This document shows positions 8,700-18,041 of a DNA stretch of 64,000 nt, piece by piece (within the stretch, counting starts at the first letter, position 1; the number at the start of each line of letters is the position of its first letter). The translations under genes and the position numbers were made by a program. The stretch spans positions 27,236-91,235 of the forward strand of contig JBDVOA010000005.1 in assembly GCA_039969355.1 (NCBI GenBank), in the 5' to 3' direction. The notes below the pieces were generated by a model, which searched no databases, had not been told where the DNA came from, and saw only the letters and a program-made list of their open reading frames with translations. This stretch comes from JL08 sp039969355. GTDB taxonomy: Bacteria > Pseudomonadota > Alphaproteobacteria > Rhodobacterales > Rhodobacteraceae.

Positions 8700-9716
8700 T
8701 CAAACGCAATAGTAGTCCCGGTACCAATCAACGAACGCCTTAATGCCGATTTCAATCGGAGTTTTAGGCCGTTCTTTAGTCAAAGTTTGCAAAAGTGTGG
8801 CGTCCGCCCAAGTCGCTGGGACGTCGCCGGGTTGCATCGGCAAAAACCTCTTTACCGCCTTTCGTCCGATGGCGGTCTCGATTGCCGCAATGAACGTCAT
8901 CAGTTCAACTGGCGTGCCATTTCCGATATTCACCACGCGGTAGGGAGCGACGGCAGAAAGACTATCGCTTTCAGCGACGATTTCATACTCATCAGGACGC
9001 TTTGGCGTTGCATCAATAAGGGCGCATATGCCAGCTACCAGATCATCTATATAGGTGAAATCACGCTGCATCCTGCCGTGGTTGTAAATATCAATAGGTT
9101 CTCCGCTTAATATGGCGCGGGTGAACTTGAAATGCGCCATGTCAGGGCGGCCCCATGGCCCATAGACCGTAAAAAACCGGAACATCGTAATTGGAAGGTC
9201 GTAAAGATGGGCATAGGAATGGGCCATCACTTCCGTTGCCTTTTTGGACGCGGCATAAAACGACATTTGCCGGTTCGTTTGATCGGTTTCCTTGTAGGGC
9301 ATCTGAGTGTTTGCGCCGTATACTGATGAAGTTGACGCCAACAGCATGTGCGCAGGCGGAAAGGCGCGCCCTGCCTCAAGAAGTTCTAGGGTACCAACTA
9401 GATTTGCCTGTACGTAGCTGCGTGGCTCGTCAATCGAGAACCTTACGCCTGCCTGCGCTGCAAGGTGGATGACGGCATCGAATTTGTGCTCTTTGAACAG
9501 TTCCAGCAGTGTGCCGGGTTCCTCCAAACGTGCGTGTACCGCAGTAAAACCAGGTGACTGCAACAGCATTGCATGCCTGCGTTGTTTAAGTACCACGTCA
9601 TAATAGTCTGTCATCGCGTCCAGCCCGACCACGCGCCAGCCGGTCTCTAGCAACGCCTTGGAAGTAAAATAGCCGATGAAGCCAGCGGAACCTGTTACAA
9701 GTGCAGTGCGTTGCAT
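8700..9716 (-). CDS. UDP-glucuronate 4-epimerase family protein
   Basis: NAD-dependent extended SDR that would convert UDP-glucuronate to UDP-galacturonate for surface polysaccharide. The 338-residue protein opens with ALVTGSAGFIGYFTSKAL (NAD-binding GxxGxxG at 9-15). The catalytic motifs are ASTSSVYG (about 127-134) and SFYAASKKATE with Tyr154 and Lys158. The stretch FFTVYGPWGRPDMAHFKF, then RDFTYIDDLV, is typical of the UDP-glucuronate epimerase branch (CapI/LpsL). It ends 45 bases from the end of the convergent dehydratase gene, so the two form a small polysaccharide island. Confidence 0.88.
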   Translation of the reverse strand: MQRTALVTGSAGFIGYFTSKALLETGWRVVGLDAMTDYYDVVLKQRRHAMLLQSPGFTAVHARLEEPGTLLELFKEHKFDAVIHLAAQAGVRFSIDEPRSYVQANLVGTLELLEAGRAFPPAHMLLASTSSVYGANTQMPYKETDQTNRQMSFYAASKKATEVMAHSYAHLYDLPITMFRFFTVYGPWGRPDMAHFKFTRAILSGEPIDIYNHGRMQRDFTYIDDLVAGICALIDATPKRPDEYEIVAESDSLSAVAPYRVVNIGNGTPVELMTFIAAIETAIGRKAVKRFLPMQPGDVPATWADATLLQTLTKERPKTPIEIGIKAFVDWYRDYYCV

Positions 9717-10064
9717 TTCTGAAGCCTAGCCTGTTGCCTTGGCGACTTGTGCCAGTCTGACCCGTTCAGGCCAAGAGAAAAGCGTCTTGATCAACAATTG
9801 GGGAATCGCTGATTATTCATCAAAATGACTTGCTGAGGTTTAGACAAAGCCAGATGTCTGTGACCATCGGCGCCCAACCGAGCGAAACACAATGTTTTCG
9901 GTGGATATACCAATTCAAACATTGCAGCCCTGCTTGGGGATAAGGCATATCTACCGCAGTTTGATATTGTGAGGTTACAGCGTGAACAGTTTTGATTGGC
10001 CCATGGTTCAATCGCCGTTTGGTCTGGATTGGAAGGATTCTCAGATTCTGAGGACCGCGACGGT
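9717..10064. other. Divergent intergenic region before tamA
   Basis: About 350 bases separate the epimerase gene (minus) from tamA (plus), so promoters for both should lie here. No confident -35/-10 pair, repeat or RNA gene is apparent. A minus-strand 63-codon frame at 9820-10011 has no ribosome site and no recognisable product. Confidence 0.4.
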
Positions 10065-11861
10065 TTGATCTGGGCCAGCCGAAAATTCCTTGGATTGGCG
10101 ACGGCTATGCTGCTGTCTGTTCAAACTGCAATGGCTCTGACTGTAACCTTTGAAGGAAACTCCCCAGAAGACCTTAAGGTCCTGCTTGAGCAATCGTCGT
10201 TGCTCGTTGAACAATCGAACGCGGAAAAAGTTGAATCAAACGAAGTTGTTTCATCGGCTCAAGCCGACTATTCGCGTTTGCTGTCGGTGCTATATGATAA
10301 GGGGTATTTCGGTCCAACCATCAGCATCAAACTGGATGGGCGCGAGGCGCGAGGCATTTCGCCAATCGGGGCGCCACCTAATGTAGGGGCCGCTCGGATT
10401 CGGATCCAAACCGGGCCGAAATTCCGGTTTGGGACGGCGCGGATTGATCCGCTTGCCCCCGACACCGAAATACCGGAGGATTTTCAAACGGGCACGAATG
10501 CAACGTTGGGAGCGCTTCGCGCAGCGTCCGGAGCCGCAGTTTCCGGCTGGCGCGATCTGGGGTATGCCAAAGCGAAGATTGCATCGCAAAAGATAACAGC
10601 GGATCACCGCAATTCGACTCTTAACGCGGCGTTACAAGTGGCGCCCGGCCCAAAGTTGAAATTTGGCGAGCTGATTGTGAATGGCAATCGCGAAGTGCGC
10701 ACCGAACGCATTATTGAGATTGCCGGCCTTCCAGAAGGCAAAGTATTCTCACCTGAAGATCTGAAAAAAACGGCAACCCGATTGCGTCGCACCGGTACCT
10801 TTGGGTCGGTGGCATTGATCGAATCAGATACCATTGGAGATGATCAAACTATCGATATTGATGCGGAAATATCGGAGCAAAAACGCCGCCGTTTTGGTTT
10901 TGGAGGGGAATTAGCGACCACCGACGGGGTCAGCATTAGAACGTATTGGGTTAACCGCAACTTGTGGGGTGGAGCAGAACGGCTGCGCTTTGATGCCGAA
11001 ATAACCGGGCTTGGCGGAACACTAAACAACGAGGAATATTTACTTTCGGTTCGGTACGATCGACCAGCAACGTGGGGGCCCGATACAGACCTGTTTGTAG
11101 TCGGCAGGCTTGAGCAAGAGGATAAGGATGATCTATTCTCTCGGCGGGCGACCGTTGGCGTGGGTTTCAAGCATTTTCCATCTGACAAGCGGACTTACGA
11201 ATATGGGGTCGGTTTTACAGCGGGCGAGGACCGGGATGCCTTTGGCGACAAGGACTATGTACTGTTCATCGTGCCTGCAAAACTGACAAGAGAGTACCGG
11301 GACGATCCGCTAGACCCGACCACGGGGCATTTCATGATCGCAAGCGCGATTCCATTTCTTGCAATTCAAGGTGCTGACAATGGCGTGCGCACGTTTGTCG
11401 ATTATCGCATTTACCGCAGCGTTGGTAAGGTCCGACCTGTGACATTTGCATTTCGCGCGCAGCTGGGATCGGTCGCTGGGCCTTCGCTTGCAGAGTCCCC
11501 GGCTGACTTTCTGTTCTATTCCGGGGGGAGTGGCACGGTCAGGGGGTACCCCTATGAGTCTCTCGGGGTAGATCTAGGTGGAGGTCAACAAAGCGGCGGT
11601 AGATCATTTCTGGGGCTGTCGGCTGAGGCTCGCTTTCGAATCACCGACACGATCGGGTTAGTTGGCTTTTTTGACTATGGTTTTATCGGGTCTGATCCAT
11701 TTCCCAGTGACTCAACGGGTGACTATCAGACTGGTGCCGGTGTGGGTCTCCGATATGCAACGGGGATTGGCCCAATACGGCTAGACGTCGCGGTGCCGGT
11801 GAGCGGCCCGGATACGGGTTCCAATTTTGAAATTTATGTCGGGATAGGACAGGCGTTTTGA
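10065..11861 (+). CDS. tamA: Outer-membrane assembly factor TamA (Omp85 family)
   Basis: Outer-membrane beta-barrel partner of TamB in the translocation and assembly module. The TTG at 10065 is proposed as start: gagga lies 10 bases upstream and it gives a clean signal peptide, MIWASRKFLGLATAMLLSVQTAMA, written here as MIWASRKFLG then LATAMLLSVQ and TAMA. The frame is open to TTG 9996 but the extra residues do not resemble an export signal, and no ATG is available. After the signal come POTRA-like repeats (two clear ones, including LKFGELIVNGNREVRTERII) and, from about residue 270, a 16-strand-type barrel. The Omp85 signature GSGTVRGYPYES lies near residue 490. The C terminus is aromatic (QAF). 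It overlaps tamB by four bases (ATGA). Confidence 0.9.
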   Translation: MIWASRKFLGLATAMLLSVQTAMALTVTFEGNSPEDLKVLLEQSSLLVEQSNAEKVESNEVVSSAQADYSRLLSVLYDKGYFGPTISIKLDGREARGISPIGAPPNVGAARIRIQTGPKFRFGTARIDPLAPDTEIPEDFQTGTNATLGALRAASGAAVSGWRDLGYAKAKIASQKITADHRNSTLNAALQVAPGPKLKFGELIVNGNREVRTERIIEIAGLPEGKVFSPEDLKKTATRLRRTGTFGSVALIESDTIGDDQTIDIDAEISEQKRRRFGFGGELATTDGVSIRTYWVNRNLWGGAERLRFDAEITGLGGTLNNEEYLLSVRYDRPATWGPDTDLFVVGRLEQEDKDDLFSRRATVGVGFKHFPSDKRTYEYGVGFTAGEDRDAFGDKDYVLFIVPAKLTREYRDDPLDPTTGHFMIASAIPFLAIQGADNGVRTFVDYRIYRSVGKVRPVTFAFRAQLGSVAGPSLAESPADFLFYSGGSGTVRGYPYESLGVDLGGGQQSGGRSFLGLSAEARFRITDTIGLVGFFDYGFIGSDPFPSDSTGDYQTGAGVGLRYATGIGPIRLDVAVPVSGPDTGSNFEIYVGIGQAF

Positions 11862-14800
11862 AACATCTAATCCTCGCCCTCGCTCTTGTCTTAGGATGGT
11901 CCACAGGTGTCAGTGCGCAAGATGATGATCGCGGGTACCTCACCAGAACGCTGGAAGAGGCATTGGGTGGTGCTGGGCGTGATGTGCGAATTGAAGGGTT
12001 CAAAGGTGTTCTTACGTCAGAAGCCTCCTTCGACAGTTTGACGATTGCAGATGAAGATGGCGTCTGGTTGACACTCAGCGGTGTTGTGCTCGATTGGCGG
12101 CGGGCTGCATTGTTACGCGGCCGCGTCGAGGTTGACGCGCTGACTGCCAAATCTCTCAAGATTGAGCGGTTGCCCAAGGGCGAACAGAACGCCACGCCGA
12201 CAGCCGAGGCCTCGGGCTTCTCATTGCCGGAATTGCCGGTTTCTATTGAACTCAAGACCTTCAAGATTGACGATATTTCTCTTGGGGCCCCTATATTGGG
12301 CGAAACTGTGGACCTGAAAGTCGAAGCTTCGGCATTCTTTGGTGGCGGCACGTTAGAAACAGACATTCGCGCAGAGCGCATTGATCAGAAGGTGGGCCGC
12401 TTTGTAATCAAAGGAAAATATGAACAGGCCAGTGAAAAACTGAGCGTGGATGTGAACGTTGCCGAAGATGCAAGTGGGATAGCGGCGCAGTTGCTCAACC
12501 TGCCTGGCGAACCGGAGATTGATCTGAAAATTAAAGGTGAGGGTCTGTTAAGTGATTTTGTAGCGCAAGTGGAATTCGCGTCCGGTGGGGCGCCCCGGGT
12601 AACGGGAACAGTGGAACTCTCAACTGAACCGTCTGCACAGGACTCTGACAAGTCGACGCGCAGAATACAGGCCGATCTGGGCGGCGATATCGCCACTCTG
12701 CTTGCTCCAAGATATCAGCCGTTTTTTGGCGATGATATTGCGCTACGCATAGACGTTTCCCTGCCAGCCGTTGGCGGTGTCGAAGTCGACATGTTCGATT
12801 TGACTGCACAATTGGCTCAGCTAAACGGGCAAGTGCGTCTCAACAGCGACTATTGGCCAGAATACCTCGACGTTAAAGCGCACATAAAAAGCCCCGACAA
12901 ATCGCTGATATTGCTGCCTGTGGGTGGCGCCGACACACGTATCTCCGGCATGAATCTGTCGGTTCAATACGATGCAGCGAAAGGCGATCAACTGGGCAGT
13001 GTTTTTGATCTGCAAAACTTTACCCGCGACGGACTCTCTATTGATCAGGCCAACGTTGAAGTCAGCGGGACGTTACAGGGCGATGTCGGTGGTGTTGGTG
13101 AAGTGCGTTTTGACACGACGCTGACGGGACGCGGTATAGCATTGAAAGATACCGCGCTTGCCATTGCTGTCGGTCAAGAACTGACAGTATCAGCGAATGT
13201 ACATTACATAGAAGGCAAACCAGTCCACCTCACCAATCTCACTGCGCGAGGAGAGGATTTTGGCCTTAGTGGGGATGTAATAGTTGACGCGCTTCAATCG
13301 GGTTTTGAAACCCAGCTTGATGTTGAGCTGGAAGCACGCGACCTTAGCCGTTTCGCGGGCGTTGCCGGTTCCGAAATTACCGGCGCAGCAAAGATAGATA
13401 TTGTCGGCGAAATCGCCCCATTGGCCGGGACGTTTGACCTTGAAGTCAAAGGAACCGGCGACAATTTGACCATTGGTCAGGAACAAGCTGATATCTTGCT
13501 TGCCGGGCTTAGCCGAATTGAAGTTGCGGCCAAGCGTACGACAACTGGCACCGAAGTATCGCACCTCGTCATCTCAAATCCGGCGCTGCAAGCACAGGGA
13601 GATGCGAATCTGCAATCGGGAAACAGTCTCGTTAATTTTGCGGTGGCGCTAAGTGATGTCGCCTTGCTTGCCCCCGAATACACTGGCGGGTTGGCCATGA
13701 AGGGCAGCGCAACCGAAGACTCAGAGGGTTGGTCCGTCGATGTGAAAGCGGATGGCCCCTACGGCGCAACGGCGGCTTTGTCCGGGTTGGTGACCGGACC
13801 TGATGCATCAGCGGATGTTAAGGTTGATCTGCCTGATGTGGGAGTGTTTGTGCCCAAAATATCAGGCCCGTTTTCTGCGACGGGAAATGGAGAGAAATCG
13901 CAAGAAGGATGGAAAGTCGCTCTGGATGCATCGGGGCCGTCTGGGATGTCGGCTACAGTTGGGGGGGTGGTGCGAGACGATGGAGATCTGGACATCAAGG
14001 TGTCTGGCGCTGCTCCGCTTGGATTGTCCGGCCCATTTATCCAACCTCGCATCCTTCAAGGGCAGGTGGATTATGATCTTGCGGTCCGTGGGACACCGGC
14101 TTTGTCGTCGCTTAGCGGTACCATAACAACAGCGGGTGCTAGTTTTTCGGCACCGAACCTGCGTCTTGCTCTCGTTGATATTGCGATGAACGCGCAGTTG
14201 GCCAATGGAGGACTGCAGCTAGACACCTCGGGCTCGGTGTCGTCCGGGGGCACAATTCGAGTGAGTGGTCCATTGCAACTTTCCGGCAATCTGGAAACCG
14301 ATCTGAAAGTGGCTCTGGCTGGCGTCGGGCTGGTCGACCCCAGTCTCTATGAAACGACTATCGATGGCACGATCGCGGTTCGCGGCCCGCTGCTTGGCGG
14401 CGCAAGTATTGGTGGGCAGATTGACATTGGAGAGACGGAAATTCAGGTGCCAACTTCTGGATTTGGACTGGTCGGACAGATACCGGATATCAAACATATT
14501 GGAGCATCACAGGGTGTAACCCAGTCTTTGGCCCGGGCCGGGCTCCTGAACAAGCCATCTGAAGAGACAAGTAAAGCGAGCGGACCGATCTATTCGTTAG
14601 ATGTGCTGGTGCGTGCGCCGTCAAAGATATTTGTGCGAGGCCGTGGGTTGAATGCCGAGTTGGGAGGCGAACTGCTCCTTACAGGCACTACCGCCTCAAT
14701 AATATCCGCAGGTAGATTCGATTTGATACGAGGGCGTCTGGACCTACTTGCGAGACGTTTTGAACTGGACGAAGGCACGATCCAGATGCAAGGTAGTCTG

Positions 14801-15283
14801 ATACCGTTCATCCGTTTCGTGTCTTCAACGACGGAGTCCGATTTTACCGCAACCGTCATAATGGAGGGGCCGGCAGATGAGCCAAAGCTAAGCTTTGAAT
14901 CAGTGCCTGACGCCCCCGATGACGAAATACTTGCGCATCTGCTGTTCGGCAAAAGTGTTTCCGATATCTCGGCGCTGCAAGCGATTCAGCTCGCCAATGC
15001 AGTCGCCTCGCTTTCGGGTCGTGGAGGAATTGGAATTGTTGAAAATCTTCGGACTGGCATTGGTGTGGATGATCTAAATGTCACGACAAATGATAGAGGT
15101 GTCACCGAGGTTCAGGTCGGAAAATACCTGACGGATGACATCTATACTGATGTTACCGCAGGTTCTGACGGAGAGAACGAATTGTCCATCAACGTTGATT
15201 TGTCCACATCGCTAAGGGCGCGCGGGTCAGTTACCAATGAGGGCGACAGCGCCATCGGTTTATTTTTTGAGCGAGACTACTGA
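11858..15283 (+). CDS. tamB: Translocation and assembly module protein TamB
   Basis: Inner-membrane-anchored, periplasm-spanning partner of TamA, an AsmA-like protein thought to help outer-membrane protein insertion or lipid transport. The 1141-residue protein begins with a signal/anchor, MKHLILALALVLGWSTGVSA, followed by long repetitive beta-rich sequence with many short G/D/S turns. The conserved C-terminal DUF490 region includes ISAGRFDLIRGRLDLLARRF, then DEGTIQMQGSLIPFIRF and DDEILAHLLFGKSVSDIS. The last residues, AIGLFFERDY, are the usual family ending. Translation is coupled to tamA by the ATGA overlap. Confidence 0.93.
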   Translation: MKHLILALALVLGWSTGVSAQDDDRGYLTRTLEEALGGAGRDVRIEGFKGVLTSEASFDSLTIADEDGVWLTLSGVVLDWRRAALLRGRVEVDALTAKSLKIERLPKGEQNATPTAEASGFSLPELPVSIELKTFKIDDISLGAPILGETVDLKVEASAFFGGGTLETDIRAERIDQKVGRFVIKGKYEQASEKLSVDVNVAEDASGIAAQLLNLPGEPEIDLKIKGEGLLSDFVAQVEFASGGAPRVTGTVELSTEPSAQDSDKSTRRIQADLGGDIATLLAPRYQPFFGDDIALRIDVSLPAVGGVEVDMFDLTAQLAQLNGQVRLNSDYWPEYLDVKAHIKSPDKSLILLPVGGADTRISGMNLSVQYDAAKGDQLGSVFDLQNFTRDGLSIDQANVEVSGTLQGDVGGVGEVRFDTTLTGRGIALKDTALAIAVGQELTVSANVHYIEGKPVHLTNLTARGEDFGLSGDVIVDALQSGFETQLDVELEARDLSRFAGVAGSEITGAAKIDIVGEIAPLAGTFDLEVKGTGDNLTIGQEQADILLAGLSRIEVAAKRTTTGTEVSHLVISNPALQAQGDANLQSGNSLVNFAVALSDVALLAPEYTGGLAMKGSATEDSEGWSVDVKADGPYGATAALSGLVTGPDASADVKVDLPDVGVFVPKISGPFSATGNGEKSQEGWKVALDASGPSGMSATVGGVVRDDGDLDIKVSGAAPLGLSGPFIQPRILQGQVDYDLAVRGTPALSSLSGTITTAGASFSAPNLRLALVDIAMNAQLANGGLQLDTSGSVSSGGTIRVSGPLQLSGNLETDLKVALAGVGLVDPSLYETTIDGTIAVRGPLLGGASIGGQIDIGETEIQVPTSGFGLVGQIPDIKHIGASQGVTQSLARAGLLNKPSEETSKASGPIYSLDVLVRAPSKIFVRGRGLNAELGGELLLTGTTASIISAGRFDLIRGRLDLLARRFELDEGTIQMQGSLIPFIRFVSSTTESDFTATVIMEGPADEPKLSFESVPDAPDDEILAHLLFGKSVSDISALQAIQLANAVASLSGRGGIGIVENLRTGIGVDDLNVTTNDRGVTEVQVGKYLTDDIYTDVTAGSDGENELSINVDLSTSLRARGSVTNEGDSAIGLFFERDY

Positions 15284-15394
15284 TGAAATGCGAAACAACA
15301 GGGAGGACAAAAGCTTATATTCCTCAATACCTTGATAGGTGCGCATGGGGCGTGTTTCCCATAGTGGTCCTTGCAGACTATTGGGGGGTTCAAC

Positions 15395-15428
15395 TTGACA
15401 TACAAAAATTTTTATCAAACGGTAAAAA
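15395..15428 (+). promoter_or_regulatory. Candidate promoter and operator of the BMP transporter operon
   Basis: TTGACA at 15395-15400 has the form of a -35 element. Immediately downstream, TTTTTATC (15409-15416) and GGTAAAAA (15421-15428) form an inverted repeat with a 4-base centre and one wobble position. No good -10 stands 17 bases from the TTGACA (the hexamer there is AACGGT). The AT-rich palindrome lies where a repressor would block transcription of the operon that starts at 15453. This is a candidate only. Confidence 0.4.
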
Positions 15429-15452
15429 CTTCACAACCAAACGGGTGGGACA

Positions 15453-16490
15453 ATGATTGGCAAAACTAAATTACAGAAAACATCGAACATGACACGGCGA
15501 CGTTTGTTGGGAAGCGGTGCGGCGGTCGCGACAACAATTGGCCTTGCCGGTTTGCCGGGGCCATTGCTGGCACAGGAGACAATTAAGGTTGCGGGCATCT
15601 ACACAGTCCCGGTTGAACAGCAATGGGTGAGCCGAATTCACAAGGCCGCCGAGGCTGCTAAGGACCGTGGTGACATCGAATACACTTTTTCAGAGAATGT
15701 CAGTAACACGGACTACGCCCGCGTCATGCGAGAATATGCAGAGCAGGGCAATCAGATGATCATCGGAGAGGTGTTTGGCGCGGAAGATGAAGCGCGCGAA
15801 GTCGCTGCTGAGTATCCCGACATAGGGTTTTTGATGGGATCCAGCTTCAAAGAAGACGATGCGCTGCATAACTTTGCTGTCTTTGACAACTACATACAGG
15901 ACGCTGCTTATTTATCGGGCATCATTGCTGGGGCAATGACCAAAGCAAACAACATTGGCATGGTTGGCGGTTTCCCCATTCCAGAAGTGAACCGTCTGAT
16001 GAATGCCTTTATGGCTGGCGCCGCTGAAATGAACCCGGACATTACCTTTCAGGTCAGCTTCATCGGCAGCTGGTTTGATCCGCCCAAGGCCAAAGAGACT
16101 GCCTTTGCAATGATCGAAAACGGCGCAGACCTTCTTTATGCGGAACGATTTGGTGTTTCGGACGCAGCACAGGAAAAAGGCGTACTTGCCATTGGCAACG
16201 TGATCGATACGCAGGCCGACTATTCAGAAACCGTCGTCGCTTCTGCGATATGGCATTTTGAGCCGACGCTGGACAAAGCCATTGAGCTGGCGCAGGCGGG
16301 CAAATTCAAAGCTGCAGATTACGGGGTATATTCCTTCATGAAAGAAGGCGGCTGTTCGCTAGCGCCGCTGGGCACTTTCGAGGGTAAAGTACCAAGCACC
16401 GCGCTGGAATTGGTCGCCAAACGCACCGAAGAGATCAAGAACGGATCGTATACAGTGGCCATCAACGACGATGAGCCGAAGTCCAAATAA
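15453..16490 (+). CDS. BMP-family ABC transporter substrate-binding protein
   Basis: Periplasmic binding protein of the BMP/PnrA family, whose studied members bind nucleosides and purines. A twin-arginine signal, NMTRRRLLGSGAAVATTIGL, ends at about LLAQE; ATG 15489 at that TRRR motif is an alternative start. The mature part begins IKVAGIYTVPVEQQWVSRIH and contains the family's VFDNYIQDAAYLSGIIAGAMTKANNIGMVGGFPIPEVNR, given here in two parts as VFDNYIQDAAYLSGIIAGAM and IGMVGGFPIPEVNR, and GSWFDPPKAKETA. It is the first of five tightly packed genes. The following amidohydrolase supports a nucleobase or nucleoside ligand. Confidence 0.92.
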   Translation: MIGKTKLQKTSNMTRRRLLGSGAAVATTIGLAGLPGPLLAQETIKVAGIYTVPVEQQWVSRIHKAAEAAKDRGDIEYTFSENVSNTDYARVMREYAEQGNQMIIGEVFGAEDEAREVAAEYPDIGFLMGSSFKEDDALHNFAVFDNYIQDAAYLSGIIAGAMTKANNIGMVGGFPIPEVNRLMNAFMAGAAEMNPDITFQVSFIGSWFDPPKAKETAFAMIENGADLLYAERFGVSDAAQEKGVLAIGNVIDTQADYSETVVASAIWHFEPTLDKAIELAQAGKFKAADYGVYSFMKEGGCSLAPLGTFEGKVPSTALELVAKRTEEIKNGSYTVAINDDEPKSK

Positions 16491-18041
16491 GTGGCGGATG
16501 CTTTGAACAAGGCGCGGGTTGTCCTGCGCCTTGACAACATTACCAAGGCCTTTGGATCGTTGGTCGCAAATGATGCGATCAGTTTTCAGCTGCGCGAGGG
16601 TGAAGTGATCGCTTTGTTGGGTGAAAACGGTGCGGGCAAGACGACATTAATGAACATCCTGTTTGGCCACTACACGGCGGATTCAGGTGAGGTCGAAGTG
16701 TTTGGCGACAGGCTGCCCGCTGGCAACCCGCGCGCCACGCTTTCTGCAGGTGTTGGCATGGTGCACCAGCATTTTACCCTAGCTGACAATATGACGGTTC
16801 TGGAGAATATTGTGCTCGGGACCTTGCCGTTGTGGAAATTGGGCTTTGGTCGGGCCAAAGCTAAATCCCGCATATTGCAACTTGTCGATGACTATGGGTT
16901 AAACGTTGATCCCGATGCCCGCGTCGGTGACCTCTCCGTTGGCGAAAGGCAACGGGTTGAAATACTCAAGGCATTGTATCGGAACGCGCGGATCCTGATT
17001 TTGGATGAACCAACGGCGGTCCTGACGCCGCAGGAAACAGATGATCTGTTTGCCACGATGCGCAAGGCGTTGGCACTGGGGCTATCGGTGATTTTCATCT
17101 CTCATAAATTGCACGAAGTGACAGCAATTTCTGACAGAGTTGTTGTATTGCGCCATGGCAAGTTGGTCGCTGAGGCAATAACGAAAGAAACAGATCGCCA
17201 TATGTTGGCCGAAATGATGGTCGGCGAAGAAGTGACGCCGCCCAAGGTACAAACCCAATTAGTTGGCGAGGCGCTTCTGGAACTTAAGAGCGTGACAACT
17301 CCAGATCAGGGCAGCGCGCCGGGATTGAAAGCCGTCGAATTGCAGGTTTGCTCTGGCCAGATCATCGGTTTGGCGGGGGTCTCGGGCAATGGGCAAAGTG
17401 CGCTTGCCGATCTGGTTGGGGGGTTGATCCGCCCGGCACAGGGAACCTTGATGATCAACGGGTCAGACACCACAACCTGGTCGCCCAGGGCAGCGGTCAG
17501 ATCGGGTATCGCGCGCATTCCCGAGGACCGGCACAAGACAGGCACAATCTCTGACTTCGACCTTACCGAAAATGCGATTCTGGAGCTTTATGCACAGTCG
17601 CCATACAGTCGCAAAGGCTGGATGAAGTGGGGTGTCGCGCGCGCGTTCACCGCAAAAATTATCCAGACCTACGATGTGCGTTGCCCCGGCCCTGAAACGC
17701 GTATCAGGTTGTTGTCAGGCGGCAACATGCAAAAGCTAATTCTCGGTCGGGTGCTGGAAACCGAACCTGTAATAGTTCTGGCTAATCAACCGGTTCGTGG
17801 ATTGGACATTGGCGCACTTACCTATGTGCACGAACAACTGCTGGCTGCGCGAAATCGTGGGGCAGCAGTTATTTTGATTTCCGAAGATCTGGACGAAATT
17901 GTTGCGCTATCAGATGTGATCCATGTGATTTCGGAGGGGCGTCTTTCGCCGGGCTTTGAACGTGGCAGCAAGACCACCGCGGAACTTGGCGTTTGGATGG
18001 CGGGTCACGGTTTTGACGAAAGCTCCGCCCATGCGGCTTGA
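16491..18041 (+). CDS. BMP-type ABC transporter ATP-binding protein (two NBDs)
   Basis: Cytoplasmic ATPase of the importer, 516 residues with two fused nucleotide-binding domains as in RbsA/YufO. The first has Walker A LLGENGAGKTTLMN (about 43-56), signature LSVGERQRVEILKAL and Walker B ILILDEPTAVL. The second is degenerate: its P-loop reads LAGVSGNGQSALADLV, the signature is LLSGGNMQKLILGRV and the Walker B Glu is replaced (VIVLANQPVRGLDIGA). The ANQP/GLDIGA form is usual in nucleoside-type BMP transporters. It starts with GTG directly after the binding protein's stop codon. Confidence 0.93.
   Translation: MADALNKARVVLRLDNITKAFGSLVANDAISFQLREGEVIALLGENGAGKTTLMNILFGHYTADSGEVEVFGDRLPAGNPRATLSAGVGMVHQHFTLADNMTVLENIVLGTLPLWKLGFGRAKAKSRILQLVDDYGLNVDPDARVGDLSVGERQRVEILKALYRNARILILDEPTAVLTPQETDDLFATMRKALALGLSVIFISHKLHEVTAISDRVVVLRHGKLVAEAITKETDRHMLAEMMVGEEVTPPKVQTQLVGEALLELKSVTTPDQGSAPGLKAVELQVCSGQIIGLAGVSGNGQSALADLVGGLIRPAQGTLMINGSDTTTWSPRAAVRSGIARIPEDRHKTGTISDFDLTENAILELYAQSPYSRKGWMKWGVARAFTAKIIQTYDVRCPGPETRIRLLSGGNMQKLILGRVLETEPVIVLANQPVRGLDIGALTYVHEQLLAARNRGAAVILISEDLDEIVALSDVIHVISEGRLSPGFERGSKTTAELGVWMAGHGFDESSAHAA

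Noticed and set aside
15284..15452. Possible purine-type riboswitch before the BMP operon
   Set aside because: The leader after the promoter-like element is too short (under 40 bases) for any known purine riboswitch, and no conserved core is visible.
17702..17800. Degenerate second ATPase domain of the BMP transporter taken as damage
   Set aside because: The ANQP and VSGNGQS forms are usual in the second half of YufO-type ATPases, so this is normal for the family.
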